Made by a program: the position numbers and the translations under genes
Notes under the pieces: generated by a model
What the model was told of the DNA's origin: nothing
Databases searched by the model: none
Seen by the model: only the letters and a program-made list of their open reading frames with translations
Assembly: GCA_013140605.1 (NCBI GenBank)
Contig: JABFSL010000001.1
Span: 123,707 to 187,706 of the forward strand
DNA: 64,000 nt
From: Anaerolineales bacterium
GTDB taxonomy: Bacteria; Chloroflexota; Anaerolineae; Anaerolineales; Villigracilaceae
Direction of reading: 5' to 3'
Part shown: positions 8,269 to 18,030 of the stretch, in pieces
How positions within the stretch are numbered: position 1 is the stretch's first letter
Layout: the number at the start of each line of letters is the position of its first letter

Positions 8269-9861
8269 TTATTCGGGCAGATGATACAGCTTGAACGTGC
8301 CAACTTCAACGAGACCCAAGCCAGCGGATTCGGTGATCCATTCCTTCTTGGCGTAATACTCGCCACCTAAAATCTCCCAATCTTCCATTAGGAATCCACC
8401 GTCCGCCTGACTCATTTCGCTTTCGTGTGTGACCAGGTAGACACCCGTCCAAAATGGAGAGGGCGGGCTATTAAATGGCGGTTGATCCTCACATAGGATG
8501 GTAAAACTTTCAGTGGTATTGCCTGGATAATAAACAAACTTGAAATCACGGACATAACCAAGTTCGTCCGTGGGAGATTTCGTGTCCGAAATGTAGGCCA
8601 GACTGATCGCTTCAAAGGTACTGCCGCCACGGGCGCTGGTAACAGAGCATCCTTGTGTCCTCCAATCAAAGGCGGTATTGACCAGCGGCGCCTGCCCCTT
8701 CATTGTTACACCTTCGGGGTTGAACTGTATTTTGATCTTCGATTCAACCGTCGAATCATAACCGTCGCCGCCATCCTCGAATGTTGCGTGTGACTCAAAC
8801 CTCATTTCAAACGTCAGGCACTTGCGCGCATACTCACGGGCTTTTTGGATCACAGGAGGAATAGTCCCCTGCTCGGAAAAACCCAACAGTTGAAACTGGC
8901 GTTCCAGTCCCAGCCAGGCGGGGATGATGCGATGGATGATGTGCTGATCGCGGCAGAGTTCGTATTCCTCCTTCATGCAAACATCCGCAACAGTCTCCAT
9001 CAACCCCGCATTGTCTATTAATGCGTTCCCCGCATCGCTTTCAAACCCCAACAATTGTTTCTGTCGTTCAACACCAAACACGGTCTGAAGGGCCAGCCGC
9101 CCGGCCGCGCAGCTTTCACCGGCAGCGGCAATGCGCGGTTTGACAACCTCTTCCTCATATTGTTGGAACGCGCTTTCAAAATCGATCTCGCTATTTTCAT
9201 TTCCCAAAAACTGCTCCTGGCGTACTCTGGCCAGCTGTTCAGCCACCGCACTCTGCAAGCGCGCCTCGGCGTCACCGCCAATGCGCGCCCGCACAGGTTC
9301 GATATCCGCAAGAAAACCCTTGGTCACGCCGTAACCGCTAAAGTGCAGCAACTGGATTTTTATCTCGCGTGAATCGACCACCGGCGAGGTCAGAGTCAGG
9401 TTTTCGCCTGTACCCTGATAACCAAAGAAAATCTGCTGGTCAATGGGAATTTCCTGGGTGGGTATGATGGTCAGCGTCACAAAATCATAAAATTGCAAGC
9501 CTTGAGGTTCAAGCTGCACGGCGTAGGGATTGCTGCCGAATGGCATCCCGTCCAACTGGCTGACCGGGATCATACGGATCAGCGTGTCGGTTACCAGCGC
9601 GCTGGCGGGGATGTCCAGCCGAAAGGCAGTCCCATCCGCGCCGGTGACGGTCAACGTCCCACCCGAGGCTGGGATGACTGCTTCGATCTGCCGCTCAGTG
9701 CTTAGGGTTGGTGTGACACTGAACGGTTCGTCGGGAGTTTCGAAAACATATTGCAATTCGGGCGGCGCTTTGCTCCCGCTCCCAAACAACATACCCGGCA
9801 AGGCGCAGGCAGCACCAACCAACAAGATCAGGAACGAAACAAATAAAATCAGCTTTTTCAT
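8269..9861 (-). CDS. Hypothetical lipoprotein/secreted protein with ZU5-like N-terminal segment
   Basis: MKKLILFVSFLILLVGAACALPG signal; IPASGGTLTVTGADGTAFRLDIPASAL. Confidence 0.75.
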   Translation of the reverse strand: MKKLILFVSFLILLVGAACALPGMLFGSGSKAPPELQYVFETPDEPFSVTPTLSTERQIEAVIPASGGTLTVTGADGTAFRLDIPASALVTDTLIRMIPVSQLDGMPFGSNPYAVQLEPQGLQFYDFVTLTIIPTQEIPIDQQIFFGYQGTGENLTLTSPVVDSREIKIQLLHFSGYGVTKGFLADIEPVRARIGGDAEARLQSAVAEQLARVRQEQFLGNENSEIDFESAFQQYEEEVVKPRIAAAGESCAAGRLALQTVFGVERQKQLLGFESDAGNALIDNAGLMETVADVCMKEEYELCRDQHIIHRIIPAWLGLERQFQLLGFSEQGTIPPVIQKAREYARKCLTFEMRFESHATFEDGGDGYDSTVESKIKIQFNPEGVTMKGQAPLVNTAFDWRTQGCSVTSARGGSTFEAISLAYISDTKSPTDELGYVRDFKFVYYPGNTTESFTILCEDQPPFNSPPSPFWTGVYLVTHESEMSQADGGFLMEDWEILGGEYYAKKEWITESAGLGLVEVGTFKLYHLPE

Positions 9862-10024
9862 AACTGCCTCCGTGTTAAATCTATATGGGGACTTGTATCT
9901 ACGAAAACTTTTCACACATGGAATTTATACGGAATAACGATCTCCCGAGCTTGGTCAACTATACCGCACTCGGTTACAAATTGCGCTTTTTCTGAAGGTG
10001 GAAAACGCAATTTGTAACCGTGGG

Positions 10025-10098
10025 TATTATATACAACCAATCCAACCATTTGACAACAAAAATCCCTCCCGCCAAATGGCAGAAGGGATTTTCTTCTC
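10025..10098 (-). repeat. Terminator-promoter cassette copy 3 (diverged)
   Basis: Minus strand: AATCCCTTCTGCCATTTGGCGGGAGGGATTTTTGTTGTCAAATGGTTGGATTGGTTGTATATAATAC. Confidence 0.8.
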
Positions 10099-10114
10099 AC
10101 TACCCACCGTCCCG

Positions 10115-10516
10115 TTATTTTGCTCTCATTCGATTATTGCGCGCATTATGTTCCACCTCTGCAAGCCCCAGCGCTTCCATCAGCGGCGGGATGTACATCG
10201 CAAAGCGCCCCTTGAAACCCTTCTTGAGTCCGTACCAACCGCCGATGGGATTTTTCGACGAACGCGCCCAATGTTCCACAGTGCCTTCGACAGTTTCCTG
10301 TTTCTCGTCCTTGCTTCCCAGTTCCATCCAATCGCCATGCTTTTTTAACATGGCATGCAGGTCTGCAAGGCAGCGATAGTCATAATGCAAAACGGTTGTG
10401 CCGACCGTGCAGACGATAATTTCCTTCCCATCTTTTGTATCCACGTACATTTCATATTCCGATGTTTGGGGAGGTGTCTTTAATTTCCAGGGGTTGTCTT
10501 TCGTTCTCTTTTCCAT
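10115..10516 (-). CDS. Conserved hypothetical protein (resembles DUF6855)
   Basis: KDNPWKLKTPPQTSEYEMYVDTKDGKEIIVCTVGTTVLHYDYRCLADLHAMLKKHGDWMELG...NPIGGWYGLKKGFKGRF. Confidence 0.6.
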   Translation of the reverse strand: MEKRTKDNPWKLKTPPQTSEYEMYVDTKDGKEIIVCTVGTTVLHYDYRCLADLHAMLKKHGDWMELGSKDEKQETVEGTVEHWARSSKNPIGGWYGLKKGFKGRFAMYIPPLMEALGLAEVEHNARNNRMRAK

Positions 10517-10534
10517 TTTTAATTCTCCTTCATA

Positions 10535-10999
10535 TCATTTTTTTGAACCTTGAATGGTTTCCGCTTCTTTCTTTAGGTCTGCCGCGAATTGCTCAAAAGA
10601 TTTATCAAATGACGGGATCATGTTCGCAAACAACGGGAAAAGCGGACCTCCGATCTTTTCGGACATCGCAACGAGAACACCTCCTTCATTTTTATCAAGG
10701 GTGTAAACACGGCTTCCCATATTGTCGCCCCAAACGAGTCGTTTTCCGGGCACAAATTCCTTCACTTTCAATTTGAAAGTTCGCTTTTCATCCAGCGTGG
10801 ACTTGAGTTCAATCGTCCCGCCTTCTTTGATCTCGCCTTTCAACGAAACCACAGTCGAATTCCATCTTGGGATATCGGACGCGTGAGTCAGCAATGCCCA
10901 CACAATGGATGGGTCCGCCTGAATATTCACACTGACGGTTGTCTCCCGGCTGAACATTCTCTTGTCTGTAACTGCTTTTGGATTTGTCTGCTGATTCAT
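10535..10999 (-). CDS. SRPBCC/START-like protein
   Basis: SVNIQADPSIVWALLTHASDIPRWNSTV...VWGDNMGSRVYTLDKNEGG. Confidence 0.8.
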   Translation of the reverse strand: MNQQTNPKAVTDKRMFSRETTVSVNIQADPSIVWALLTHASDIPRWNSTVVSLKGEIKEGGTIELKSTLDEKRTFKLKVKEFVPGKRLVWGDNMGSRVYTLDKNEGGVLVAMSEKIGGPLFPLFANMIPSFDKSFEQFAADLKKEAETIQGSKK

Positions 11000-11051
11000 T
11001 TCTAAACTCCTTTTCTTATTTAGACGAGCGGGAGACTGAAAATGATAGGCT

Positions 11052-11846
11052 TTATTCCCCCAGATATTTTTCCATCACCTGCCTGTTATGCTCCAAATGA
11101 TGCAGTTGCAATTCCGCCGCCCCAGATTCAAAAGGATCGAGTTCCTGCAAAATCTTCATCCGCAAATCGAACAATTCCTCTTTGCTTTTGTTCTCAGCAT
11201 CTTTTGCCATCTCAATCTTCACCAATTCCTCCTGCGCCTTTTGTTTGGGATTAAAGATGCCGTTCAACTCCGTGCATTGATGACAGATCCCCTGCTTGTT
11301 GATCAAAGAACAGCGCTGGTCGAAAACCTCGATCATCCTGCTGCGGCTTGTATGCAGATAATATTTCACCATTGCCTCTGTCTGGTTGAGGATACTGGCA
11401 ATTTCCTTCATTGAGAAACCGTACACTTCCTTTAGAAGCAAGGCAAGCTGCTGTTCAAGCGGAAGCGATTTGGAAACACAGGTAAAACAAAAAGCGATGT
11501 GTTCCTTGATCTCGAAATTTCCCTGCGGCGATGTTTCTCTGATCTGCATGGCCTCCTGAAAAAATTGAGGATTGCCCAGCGCTTCCTCCCTGCAAATATC
11601 CGTCACATTTTCAGGCCATCTTTTCTTTGCTCTCAACAAATCCCTTGCAAGGTTGGACGCAATGCTAAAGACCCATGTCTTCAAAGATGATTCGCCTCGA
11701 AAGGTATTCAGCTTTGCATGGGCCTTGATATACGTCTCCTGCACGATGTCTTCCGCATCTTGTACGCTGGCAGTCATTCTCAAAATAAAAGATTTCAGTT
11801 CCCCCTGAAAAGTCTCAAATTCTGGCGTGAGTTTATCAGTTGCCAT
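11052..11846 (-). CDS. RNA polymerase sigma-70/ECF sigma factor with C-terminal extension
   Basis: DAEDIVQETYIKAHAKLNTFRGESSLKTWVFSIASNLARDLLR; YGFSMKEIASILNQTEAMVKYYLHTSRSRM; CHQC motif. Confidence 0.88.
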   Translation of the reverse strand: MATDKLTPEFETFQGELKSFILRMTASVQDAEDIVQETYIKAHAKLNTFRGESSLKTWVFSIASNLARDLLRAKKRWPENVTDICREEALGNPQFFQEAMQIRETSPQGNFEIKEHIAFCFTCVSKSLPLEQQLALLLKEVYGFSMKEIASILNQTEAMVKYYLHTSRSRMIEVFDQRCSLINKQGICHQCTELNGIFNPKQKAQEELVKIEMAKDAENKSKEELFDLRMKILQELDPFESGAAELQLHHLEHNRQVMEKYLGE

Positions 11847-11870
11847 TTCTTTCCAATTACCAATCACTAT

Positions 11871-12839
11871 TTACTGAATCACTGGTAACTGATTACTATT
11901 CTCTTGCCCTTCCCCATACAACTTGCGATGCACCACACTCAACGCGCGGACTTGCTCCGCGGCGTGATACGATGACCTCACCAGCGGATTCGACTCGACC
12001 CACTTGAAGCCTATGTCCATGCCGAAGGCTTTCAGTTCGGCGAATTCTTCCATTGTGTAATAGCGTTCCATCGCAAGGTGTTTCTTGCTGGGCTGTAAAT
12101 ACTGGCCAATGGTCAGAATGTCCACGCCCCAAGAGCGCTGGTCACGCATCACTTGTTTGACTTCATCCATCGTTTCGCCAAGGCCAAGCATAATGCCGGA
12201 TTTGGTCAGCACATCGGGGTCGAGTTTCTTGGCATTGGATAATGTCGCCGCCGCCCACTCGTAATTATCCTGCGGCTGGACGGTCTTGAACAAACGCGGC
12301 ACAGTTTCCACATTGTGATTCAAAATTTCAGGACGCGCATCCATGACGATCTTCAAAGCTTCCACTGAACCTTTGAAATCGGGAATCAAGACTTCAATCG
12401 AACAGCCCGGCAGCACTTCACGAATGCGCCGAATCACCATTGCAAAGATCGGCGCGCCACCATCACGCCGTTCATCGCGGTTGACCGATGTGATGACCGC
12501 GTGTTTCAACTCCATTGATTTCACGGCTTGCGCCACGCGTTCGGCTTCGCCCCAGTCCATGAGTGTAGGCTTGCCGTGTTTGATATCGCAGAAGGCACAC
12601 GTGCGTGTGCAGACATCACCGAGCATTAAGAACGTGGCAGTGCCGCTGCCCCAGCACTCGCCGAGGTTCGGGCACATCGCTTCTTCGCAAACAGTATGCA
12701 GCTCTTTCGAGCGCATCAACACTTGCAGTTTTTCAAAGGTCTCGCCCGATGGCGCGCGCACCTTGATCCAATCCGGGCGGCGCAATGGGCGTGACTCTGT
12801 TTGGGCGGAGACTCTGTCTCTCGTAGGGGTGGCAGGCAT
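11871..12839 (-). CDS. lipA: Lipoyl synthase
   Basis: [18 protein letters not shown] radical-SAM motif, GLGETMDEV; start trimmed to MPATPTRD because the upstream extension is repeat-derived. Confidence 0.95.
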   Translation of the reverse strand: MPATPTRDRVSAQTESRPLRRPDWIKVRAPSGETFEKLQVLMRSKELHTVCEEAMCPNLGECWGSGTATFLMLGDVCTRTCAFCDIKHGKPTLMDWGEAERVAQAVKSMELKHAVITSVNRDERRDGGAPIFAMVIRRIREVLPGCSIEVLIPDFKGSVEALKIVMDARPEILNHNVETVPRLFKTVQPQDNYEWAAATLSNAKKLDPDVLTKSGIMLGLGETMDEVKQVMRDQRSWGVDILTIGQYLQPSKKHLAMERYYTMEEFAELKAFGMDIGFKWVESNPLVRSSYHAAEQVRALSVVHRKLYGEGQENSNQLPVIQ

Positions 12840-12855
12840 AAGGTCCTCTTGATAC

Positions 12856-12942
12856 GATGTCGTTGCGAGCGCACTTTGCGAAGCAATCTCCAACTCAATA
12901 GGAGGTTGCTTCGTCGCGAAGAACGCTCCTCGCAACGACATC
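12856..12942. mobile_element. MITE-like palindrome, family A
   Basis: 14-bp TIRs gatgtcgttgcgag/ctcgcaacgacatc plus internal gaagcaatctcc/ggaggttgcttc. Confidence 0.8.
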
Positions 12943-14246
12943 TATTTCTTCTTAACGATCAATCTCAATCCACGAACTTCGACAACTTCAACTGAATCGC
13001 CCTTACTGATGGGTTCTGACTCAGCGGATTTTTCCGCGCTCCATAATTCGCTTCCCAACTGGACTTGCCCCGCCTCACCCACCGACGTTCGGGCTGTTCC
13101 TGTTTTCCCATGCATTGACTCAACCCCGGTCTGGACCGGGCTATGCTGCACGCGCAGCGCAAGGAGAAGTATGCCGAAAAATAACAAGCCCAGGAAGACG
13201 CCCATGGCAATCACAAGCGGCACAGATACCTGCTGGAATTGCGGAGTGCCCGGCGAATTGAACAGCACAAGCGCGCCAACTATAAATGAAGCAACACCCG
13301 CCGTAGTGAGCGCGCCATGCGTGGGCGCTTTGATATCGAGGATGAAAAGCACGAAGGCAATGATGAGAAAGATACCCCCGAACCAATTGACGGTCAGCAC
13401 ACCCATGCCATAAACCGCCAGCGTCAGGCATGTTGCGCCAATGAAACCCGCGAACCATCCGCCGGGGCTGGAGATCTCGATCAACACTCCCTGCACACCG
13501 ATGGCCAGCAATAGGAATGCGATGTTCGGGTCGGTGAGCATGAGCAGAAGTTGTTCGATAAAGCTGATGTTTAGATCCTGTGTGCGGACATCCGTTGTGT
13601 TGAGCGTGCGCTCGCCATTGTCCATTTGAACAGTGAAACCATTCAGTGATTGAAGCAGGTCTTCCGTATCATCAGAAATAAAATCAATCAGCTTTGCTTC
13701 AAGAGCCTCCGTGGCTGTGACGGCTTTCGCATCATCGATCATCGCCTCGGCAAGTTGAATGGCATCCGGGCCGCGGCGTTCCACCAATGTGCGCGCCTTA
13801 GCTTTAAGATCTTCCTTGATCTTTTTTTCCAGCGTGGATTCTATATCCGCGCCTGAGCTGTCAATCGGGCTGGCGGCGCCAATCACGGTGCGCGGCGACA
13901 TGGCGGAGGCATGTCCGGCCATGGTGATCAACGCGCCGGCGCTTGCCGCCTGCGCATCCTTTGGCGAAACATAGATCACCACCGGCACTTTACTATTACC
14001 AATGGCTCCGATCATTTCAGACATGACACTTACACTTCCGCCCGGCGTGTTCAGTTGAATGACAAGCACTTCCGCGTTAAGCTGTTCCGCTGACCGAATG
14101 CCGCGTTTAAAATATTCCAACATCGGAGGCATGATGGTACCGTCAGCGGTCATGATTATTGCCAGAGGTTCATTGCTTTGCGCGTGAACCACTGAAAAAA
14201 ATGCCAGCACGGTTAAAACAAGCAGAAATACACGGATTTGTTTCAT
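12942..14246 (-). CDS. NfeD-family membrane-bound serine protease
   Basis: LNTPGGSVSVMSEMIGAI, SAGALITMAGHASAMSPRTVIGAASPI, C-terminal TM and NfeD OB domain. Confidence 0.9.
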   Translation of the reverse strand: MKQIRVFLLVLTVLAFFSVVHAQSNEPLAIIMTADGTIMPPMLEYFKRGIRSAEQLNAEVLVIQLNTPGGSVSVMSEMIGAIGNSKVPVVIYVSPKDAQAASAGALITMAGHASAMSPRTVIGAASPIDSSGADIESTLEKKIKEDLKAKARTLVERRGPDAIQLAEAMIDDAKAVTATEALEAKLIDFISDDTEDLLQSLNGFTVQMDNGERTLNTTDVRTQDLNISFIEQLLLMLTDPNIAFLLLAIGVQGVLIEISSPGGWFAGFIGATCLTLAVYGMGVLTVNWFGGIFLIIAFVLFILDIKAPTHGALTTAGVASFIVGALVLFNSPGTPQFQQVSVPLVIAMGVFLGLLFFGILLLALRVQHSPVQTGVESMHGKTGTARTSVGEAGQVQLGSELWSAEKSAESEPISKGDSVEVVEVRGLRLIVKKK

Positions 14247-14291
14247 AATGAAAGATTATACCCTTCACGGGCACTTTGTAACCCCAAAGCA

Positions 14292-14465
14292 AAGACGGGC
14301 TTTAATTATGGGTTATTGGGAATCGCCGTGATAAACCATTTTCTGTACACAGATTTCACGGGAAACACGGAAAAGAACAGATTTTAAAGGTCTTTCCGTG
14401 CCGTCCGTGCTATCCGTGTACAAGAATCACGGCAAATCCCAGAGAGCCTTAATTATGGATTTATT
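14292..14465. repeat. Palindromic element bounded by diverged ~20-bp direct repeats
   Basis: Arms ctgtacacagatttcacgg / ccgtgctatccgtgtaca inside near-repeats gctttaattatgggttattg / gccttaattatggatttattg. Confidence 0.55.
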
Positions 14466-15211
14466 GTCAGGTAGAGGGTGCGCAGACTCAGCAAAATGAT
14501 GATGATGCCCACAGTGATCATCAAGGTTTTAATGGGAAGTTTTTGCGAAATCTTTGCGGCGATTGGCGCGGCAATGGCTCCGCCGATCAACAGCCCCAAT
14601 ATGATCCTCCAGTATTCGCCAAAACTTAAAGCAATGATGAATAAAACAGATTCAGAAAATGTGACAAAAAACTCCGTGAAATTGACGGAACCGATCGTCA
14701 TACGCGGATGTTTGCCGTGCGCAACCAGTGTGGATGTAACCACCGGTCCCCAGCCGCCGCCGCCAACTGCGTCGCAAAAACCGCCAAACAGTCCCAACAG
14801 GCTGACGCGGGGTCCGTGATATTCATCCATTTCGTGATGATGCTTCATCGTGAAGGCCTTGTAAACGATCACGCCGCCCATAATAAGCAGGTATGCCGCA
14901 ATATACGGCTTGATGAGATTTCCATCTATTGTTGTAAGCACATACGCACCCAGAACGCCACCGATCACACCGGGCACAAGCAGGCGGCGGACGAGTTTCC
15001 AATCCACATTGCCGAGCTTCCAATGTGAAAAGCCGGAGATGCCGGTTGTGACCACTTCAGCCATATGTACACTGGCTGAAGCCGCCGCAGGCGGGATTCC
15101 CAAACTTAATAAAAACGTATTTGAACTGACGCCATACGCCATCCCCAATGCGCCATCTATCATTTGAGCAATAAAACCAACAAGAACGAATACCAGGATA
15201 TCTAGATCCAT
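14453..15211 (-). CDS. TauE/SafE-family sulfite/anion exporter
   Basis: FIAQMIDGALGMAYGVSSNTFLLSLG, multi-TM. Confidence 0.9.
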   Translation of the reverse strand: MDLDILVFVLVGFIAQMIDGALGMAYGVSSNTFLLSLGIPPAAASASVHMAEVVTTGISGFSHWKLGNVDWKLVRRLLVPGVIGGVLGAYVLTTIDGNLIKPYIAAYLLIMGGVIVYKAFTMKHHHEMDEYHGPRVSLLGLFGGFCDAVGGGGWGPVVTSTLVAHGKHPRMTIGSVNFTEFFVTFSESVLFIIALSFGEYWRIILGLLIGGAIAAPIAAKISQKLPIKTLMITVGIIIILLSLRTLYLTINP

Positions 15212-15356
15212 TAAATGTGTCCTTCTTAAAATTGGATGTTCAACTTTCGCGATGAGTTGTTTTCGAGAGAGTCTCAGCGATCAAGAAGAACACATTCGTG
15301 TTCAACAGAGGAACATTATAACGCCAATGCAATGGCGGCCTCTCGGCCGCCGTGTT

Positions 15357-16112
15357 TTATATCTGTCCTTCAAGATAGGCCCGTGTGCGTTCGTGTTGTG
15401 GATTATTGAAGACTTCCTTTGCGGGGCCTGCCTCAATGACTTCACCGAGATACATATAAATAACATAGTCCCCAAGGCGTTTGGCCTGACGCAATGTGTG
15501 TGTCACGATTACCGTGGTGTATTGCTGTTTCAATTCAATTAAACGGCTTTCGATGTTTTGCGAAGAGATCGGGTCCAGCGCGGAGGTCGGTTCGTCACCG
15601 AGGATGATCTCAGGTTCGACAGCCAGTCCGCGCGCAAGACAGAGGCGCTGCTGCTGCCCAATGGAGAGACTGGTCGCGGGATCATGCAACCGATTCTGGA
15701 CTTCGTCCCATAAGCCTGCGATCTCAAGATAATGCCGCGCCGCATCCTTGTATTCCCTGCGGTCTTTCTTCATCCTGTGAATGTTCATTCCATAAAGGAC
15801 ATTATCGAAAATCGACATCGGCAGCGGCGCGGGACGCTGCGCCAGAAGCCCCACCACCTTGCGGACTTCAGTTACATCCACATCACGGTCGTAGATATTT
15901 TTTCCATCAACGAGAACTTCGCCGGTAAGTTGTGTCCCTTCCGTGAGTTCGAGAAAACGATTGAAGGTTTTTAGCAGGGTGGTCTTGCCGCAGCCGGAAG
16001 GCCCCATGATGACAGTGATCTGATTCTTGGGAATTTCGATATTAACGTCTTTCAGCGCCTGTTGCTTGCCGTAGTAAACGTTGAGATTTTTTACTTGAAT
16101 ATGAGCATCCAT
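15357..16112 (-). CDS. pstB: Phosphate ABC transporter ATP-binding protein
   Basis: Walker A GPSGCGKTTLLKTFNR, LSIGQQQRLCLARGLAVEPEIILGDEPTSALDP; start at MDAHIQVKN. Confidence 0.95.
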   Translation of the reverse strand: MDAHIQVKNLNVYYGKQQALKDVNIEIPKNQITVIMGPSGCGKTTLLKTFNRFLELTEGTQLTGEVLVDGKNIYDRDVDVTEVRKVVGLLAQRPAPLPMSIFDNVLYGMNIHRMKKDRREYKDAARHYLEIAGLWDEVQNRLHDPATSLSIGQQQRLCLARGLAVEPEIILGDEPTSALDPISSQNIESRLIELKQQYTTVIVTHTLRQAKRLGDYVIYMYLGEVIEAGPAKEVFNNPQHERTRAYLEGQI

Positions 16113-16168
16113 ATTATTTCCTTTTTTAGAGCGCCAGGGGTTGCACAACCAGCTGCCTGACTCCAGAG

Positions 16169-17041
16169 TTATTTCACTGTATATTTATTCAACCGCGCAG
16201 AGAGCCAGCGTGAGCTAAAACTGACCACCAATACAATAACCGTGAGGATCAGAGCGGCGGCATAACCGCGTTCACGGACTTCAGGATAAGGGGAGCTAAG
16301 TTGAAAAAAGACTGCCAATGGCAATGAAGCCGTGGGGCGCATCAATGAGGTGGGAATACGGTCGGTATAGCCTGCCGTAAACAATACGGAGGCCGCATCA
16401 CCGATCCCGCGGCCAAAGCCTAATAAAATAGCCGTGGTAATTCCAGGCAGCATTTGACGTGTGACAATTCGCAGTGCAACTTCAAATTTTGTGGAACCCA
16501 GCGCGAGCGCGGCATGTTCCAGATCTTCCGGCATGCGGCGGATGACTTCATCCATGGCGCGGGTCATGATCGGCAGTTCGATGAATGCAAGGATGATGAT
16601 GCCGGCCAATAAGGAGGCGCGCATACCGAGGGAGATCATCAACGCGAACCCGAATGCGCCGTAGACAATGGACGGGATGCCCCAAAGCACATCCAGCGAA
16701 AGGCGCACATACTGTCCCCATTTTGAATCGCCCAAATAAGTTTTTAGATAAATGGCAATCGGCACACTGAAGATCATGGCAAGCAGAGTCCCGCCCGCAG
16801 CCAGATACAACGAACCAATGATGGCGTTCAATATGCCGCCACCCTTGCCCATGTAATAACCGCCCTTCGGGATCTGCGAGACCATTTCCCAGGAAAGGGA
16901 CGGCAGGCCGCGCACGACCACGATCCACAGGATCAATCCCAGCGAACCAGCCACAATAAACAATGAAACCCGCATGATGAATTTCATGAAGGTTTCCACC
17001 AAATGGCGTCTTTGCCAACGTTTTTTAGTTAAGAAGCCCAT
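16169..17041 (-). CDS. pstA: Phosphate ABC transporter permease
   Basis: GGGILNAIIGSLYLA, ALALGSTKFEVALRIVTRQMLPGITTAILLGFGRGIGDAA. Confidence 0.93.
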   Translation of the reverse strand: MGFLTKKRWQRRHLVETFMKFIMRVSLFIVAGSLGLILWIVVVRGLPSLSWEMVSQIPKGGYYMGKGGGILNAIIGSLYLAAGGTLLAMIFSVPIAIYLKTYLGDSKWGQYVRLSLDVLWGIPSIVYGAFGFALMISLGMRASLLAGIIILAFIELPIMTRAMDEVIRRMPEDLEHAALALGSTKFEVALRIVTRQMLPGITTAILLGFGRGIGDAASVLFTAGYTDRIPTSLMRPTASLPLAVFFQLSSPYPEVRERGYAAALILTVIVLVVSFSSRWLSARLNKYTVK

Positions 17042-18030
17042 TTGCGCCTCAACATTCGCTGGATGACCAGCATGGAAAGGATATTAAATATAAGAATGAC
17101 GATCAGTAATACAAGCGCGGCGCTCAATAACGCAGCATCATACAATGGAATGGACATCATCTCACCGTAGTTGTTGGCGATCAAAGCCGGGAGCGGATAC
17201 GCCGAATCAAAAATCGAAGTCGGTACCTGCGGGATGTTGCCGACCACCATCAACACCGCGATGGTTTCGCCAAGCGCGCGTGACGCTCCAAGCACGATGG
17301 CGGCGAGAATCCCCGGTGCGACCTGCGGCAATATGATGTTTCGAATTGTCTGCCAGCGTGTTGCGCCGACTGCCAGAGAGGCGTGACGCAAGTCGTTTGG
17401 GACTGTGGAAAATATTTCGTACATGACCGAGATGATCAACGGGGCGATCATGACTGCAAGCACGATGCCCGCGGAGAGGATTCCAAACCCTGTCGGTTGG
17501 TTGACTTTGAAGATCGAAACTGAACCCAGCCAACGGTCGAAGAGAGGCGCGAGCACGTCATCCACAAAAGGGACGATGGTAAGCAGTCCCCAGACTCCGT
17601 AAACCACGGGTGGGATGGCGGCCAGTAGATCCAAAATGGGCTTGGCAAATGAACGCATTTTGACATGAGCATACTCTGCCAGATAGATCGATGCCAGCAG
17701 GCAGAGCGGCACGGCCAGAACTACACCCACTGTCGTGACCCAGAGTGTGCCAAGGATGAAGGGCCAGAATCCAAACTGTTCGTTATTGGGTCTCCAGACC
17801 TCGCCAAAAAGCAGGTCGGATAACCCGTAGGCGCTGATGATCGGCCAGGAACGAATAAATAACGCGATGGCGATGAAGAGGATGAGCAGGACCGGCAATA
17901 AAGTGAATACAAAAAACGTGCGCCGCGCGGCCTGATCCTGACGAGCGCGCGTAGAGACAGAAGGCCGGGGAGGCCGGCCTTCTGTTTGTTTGTTCGATTG
18001 TTTTGAAAATGTGGAATTGCTTTGACTCAT
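17029..18030 (-). CDS. pstC: Phosphate ABC transporter permease
   Basis: ASLAVGATRWQTIRNIILPQVAPGILAAIVLGASRALGETIAVLMVVGN. Confidence 0.93.
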   Translation of the reverse strand: MSQSNSTFSKQSNKQTEGRPPRPSVSTRARQDQAARRTFFVFTLLPVLLILFIAIALFIRSWPIISAYGLSDLLFGEVWRPNNEQFGFWPFILGTLWVTTVGVVLAVPLCLLASIYLAEYAHVKMRSFAKPILDLLAAIPPVVYGVWGLLTIVPFVDDVLAPLFDRWLGSVSIFKVNQPTGFGILSAGIVLAVMIAPLIISVMYEIFSTVPNDLRHASLAVGATRWQTIRNIILPQVAPGILAAIVLGASRALGETIAVLMVVGNIPQVPTSIFDSAYPLPALIANNYGEMMSIPLYDAALLSAALVLLIVILIFNILSMLVIQRMLRRKWAS

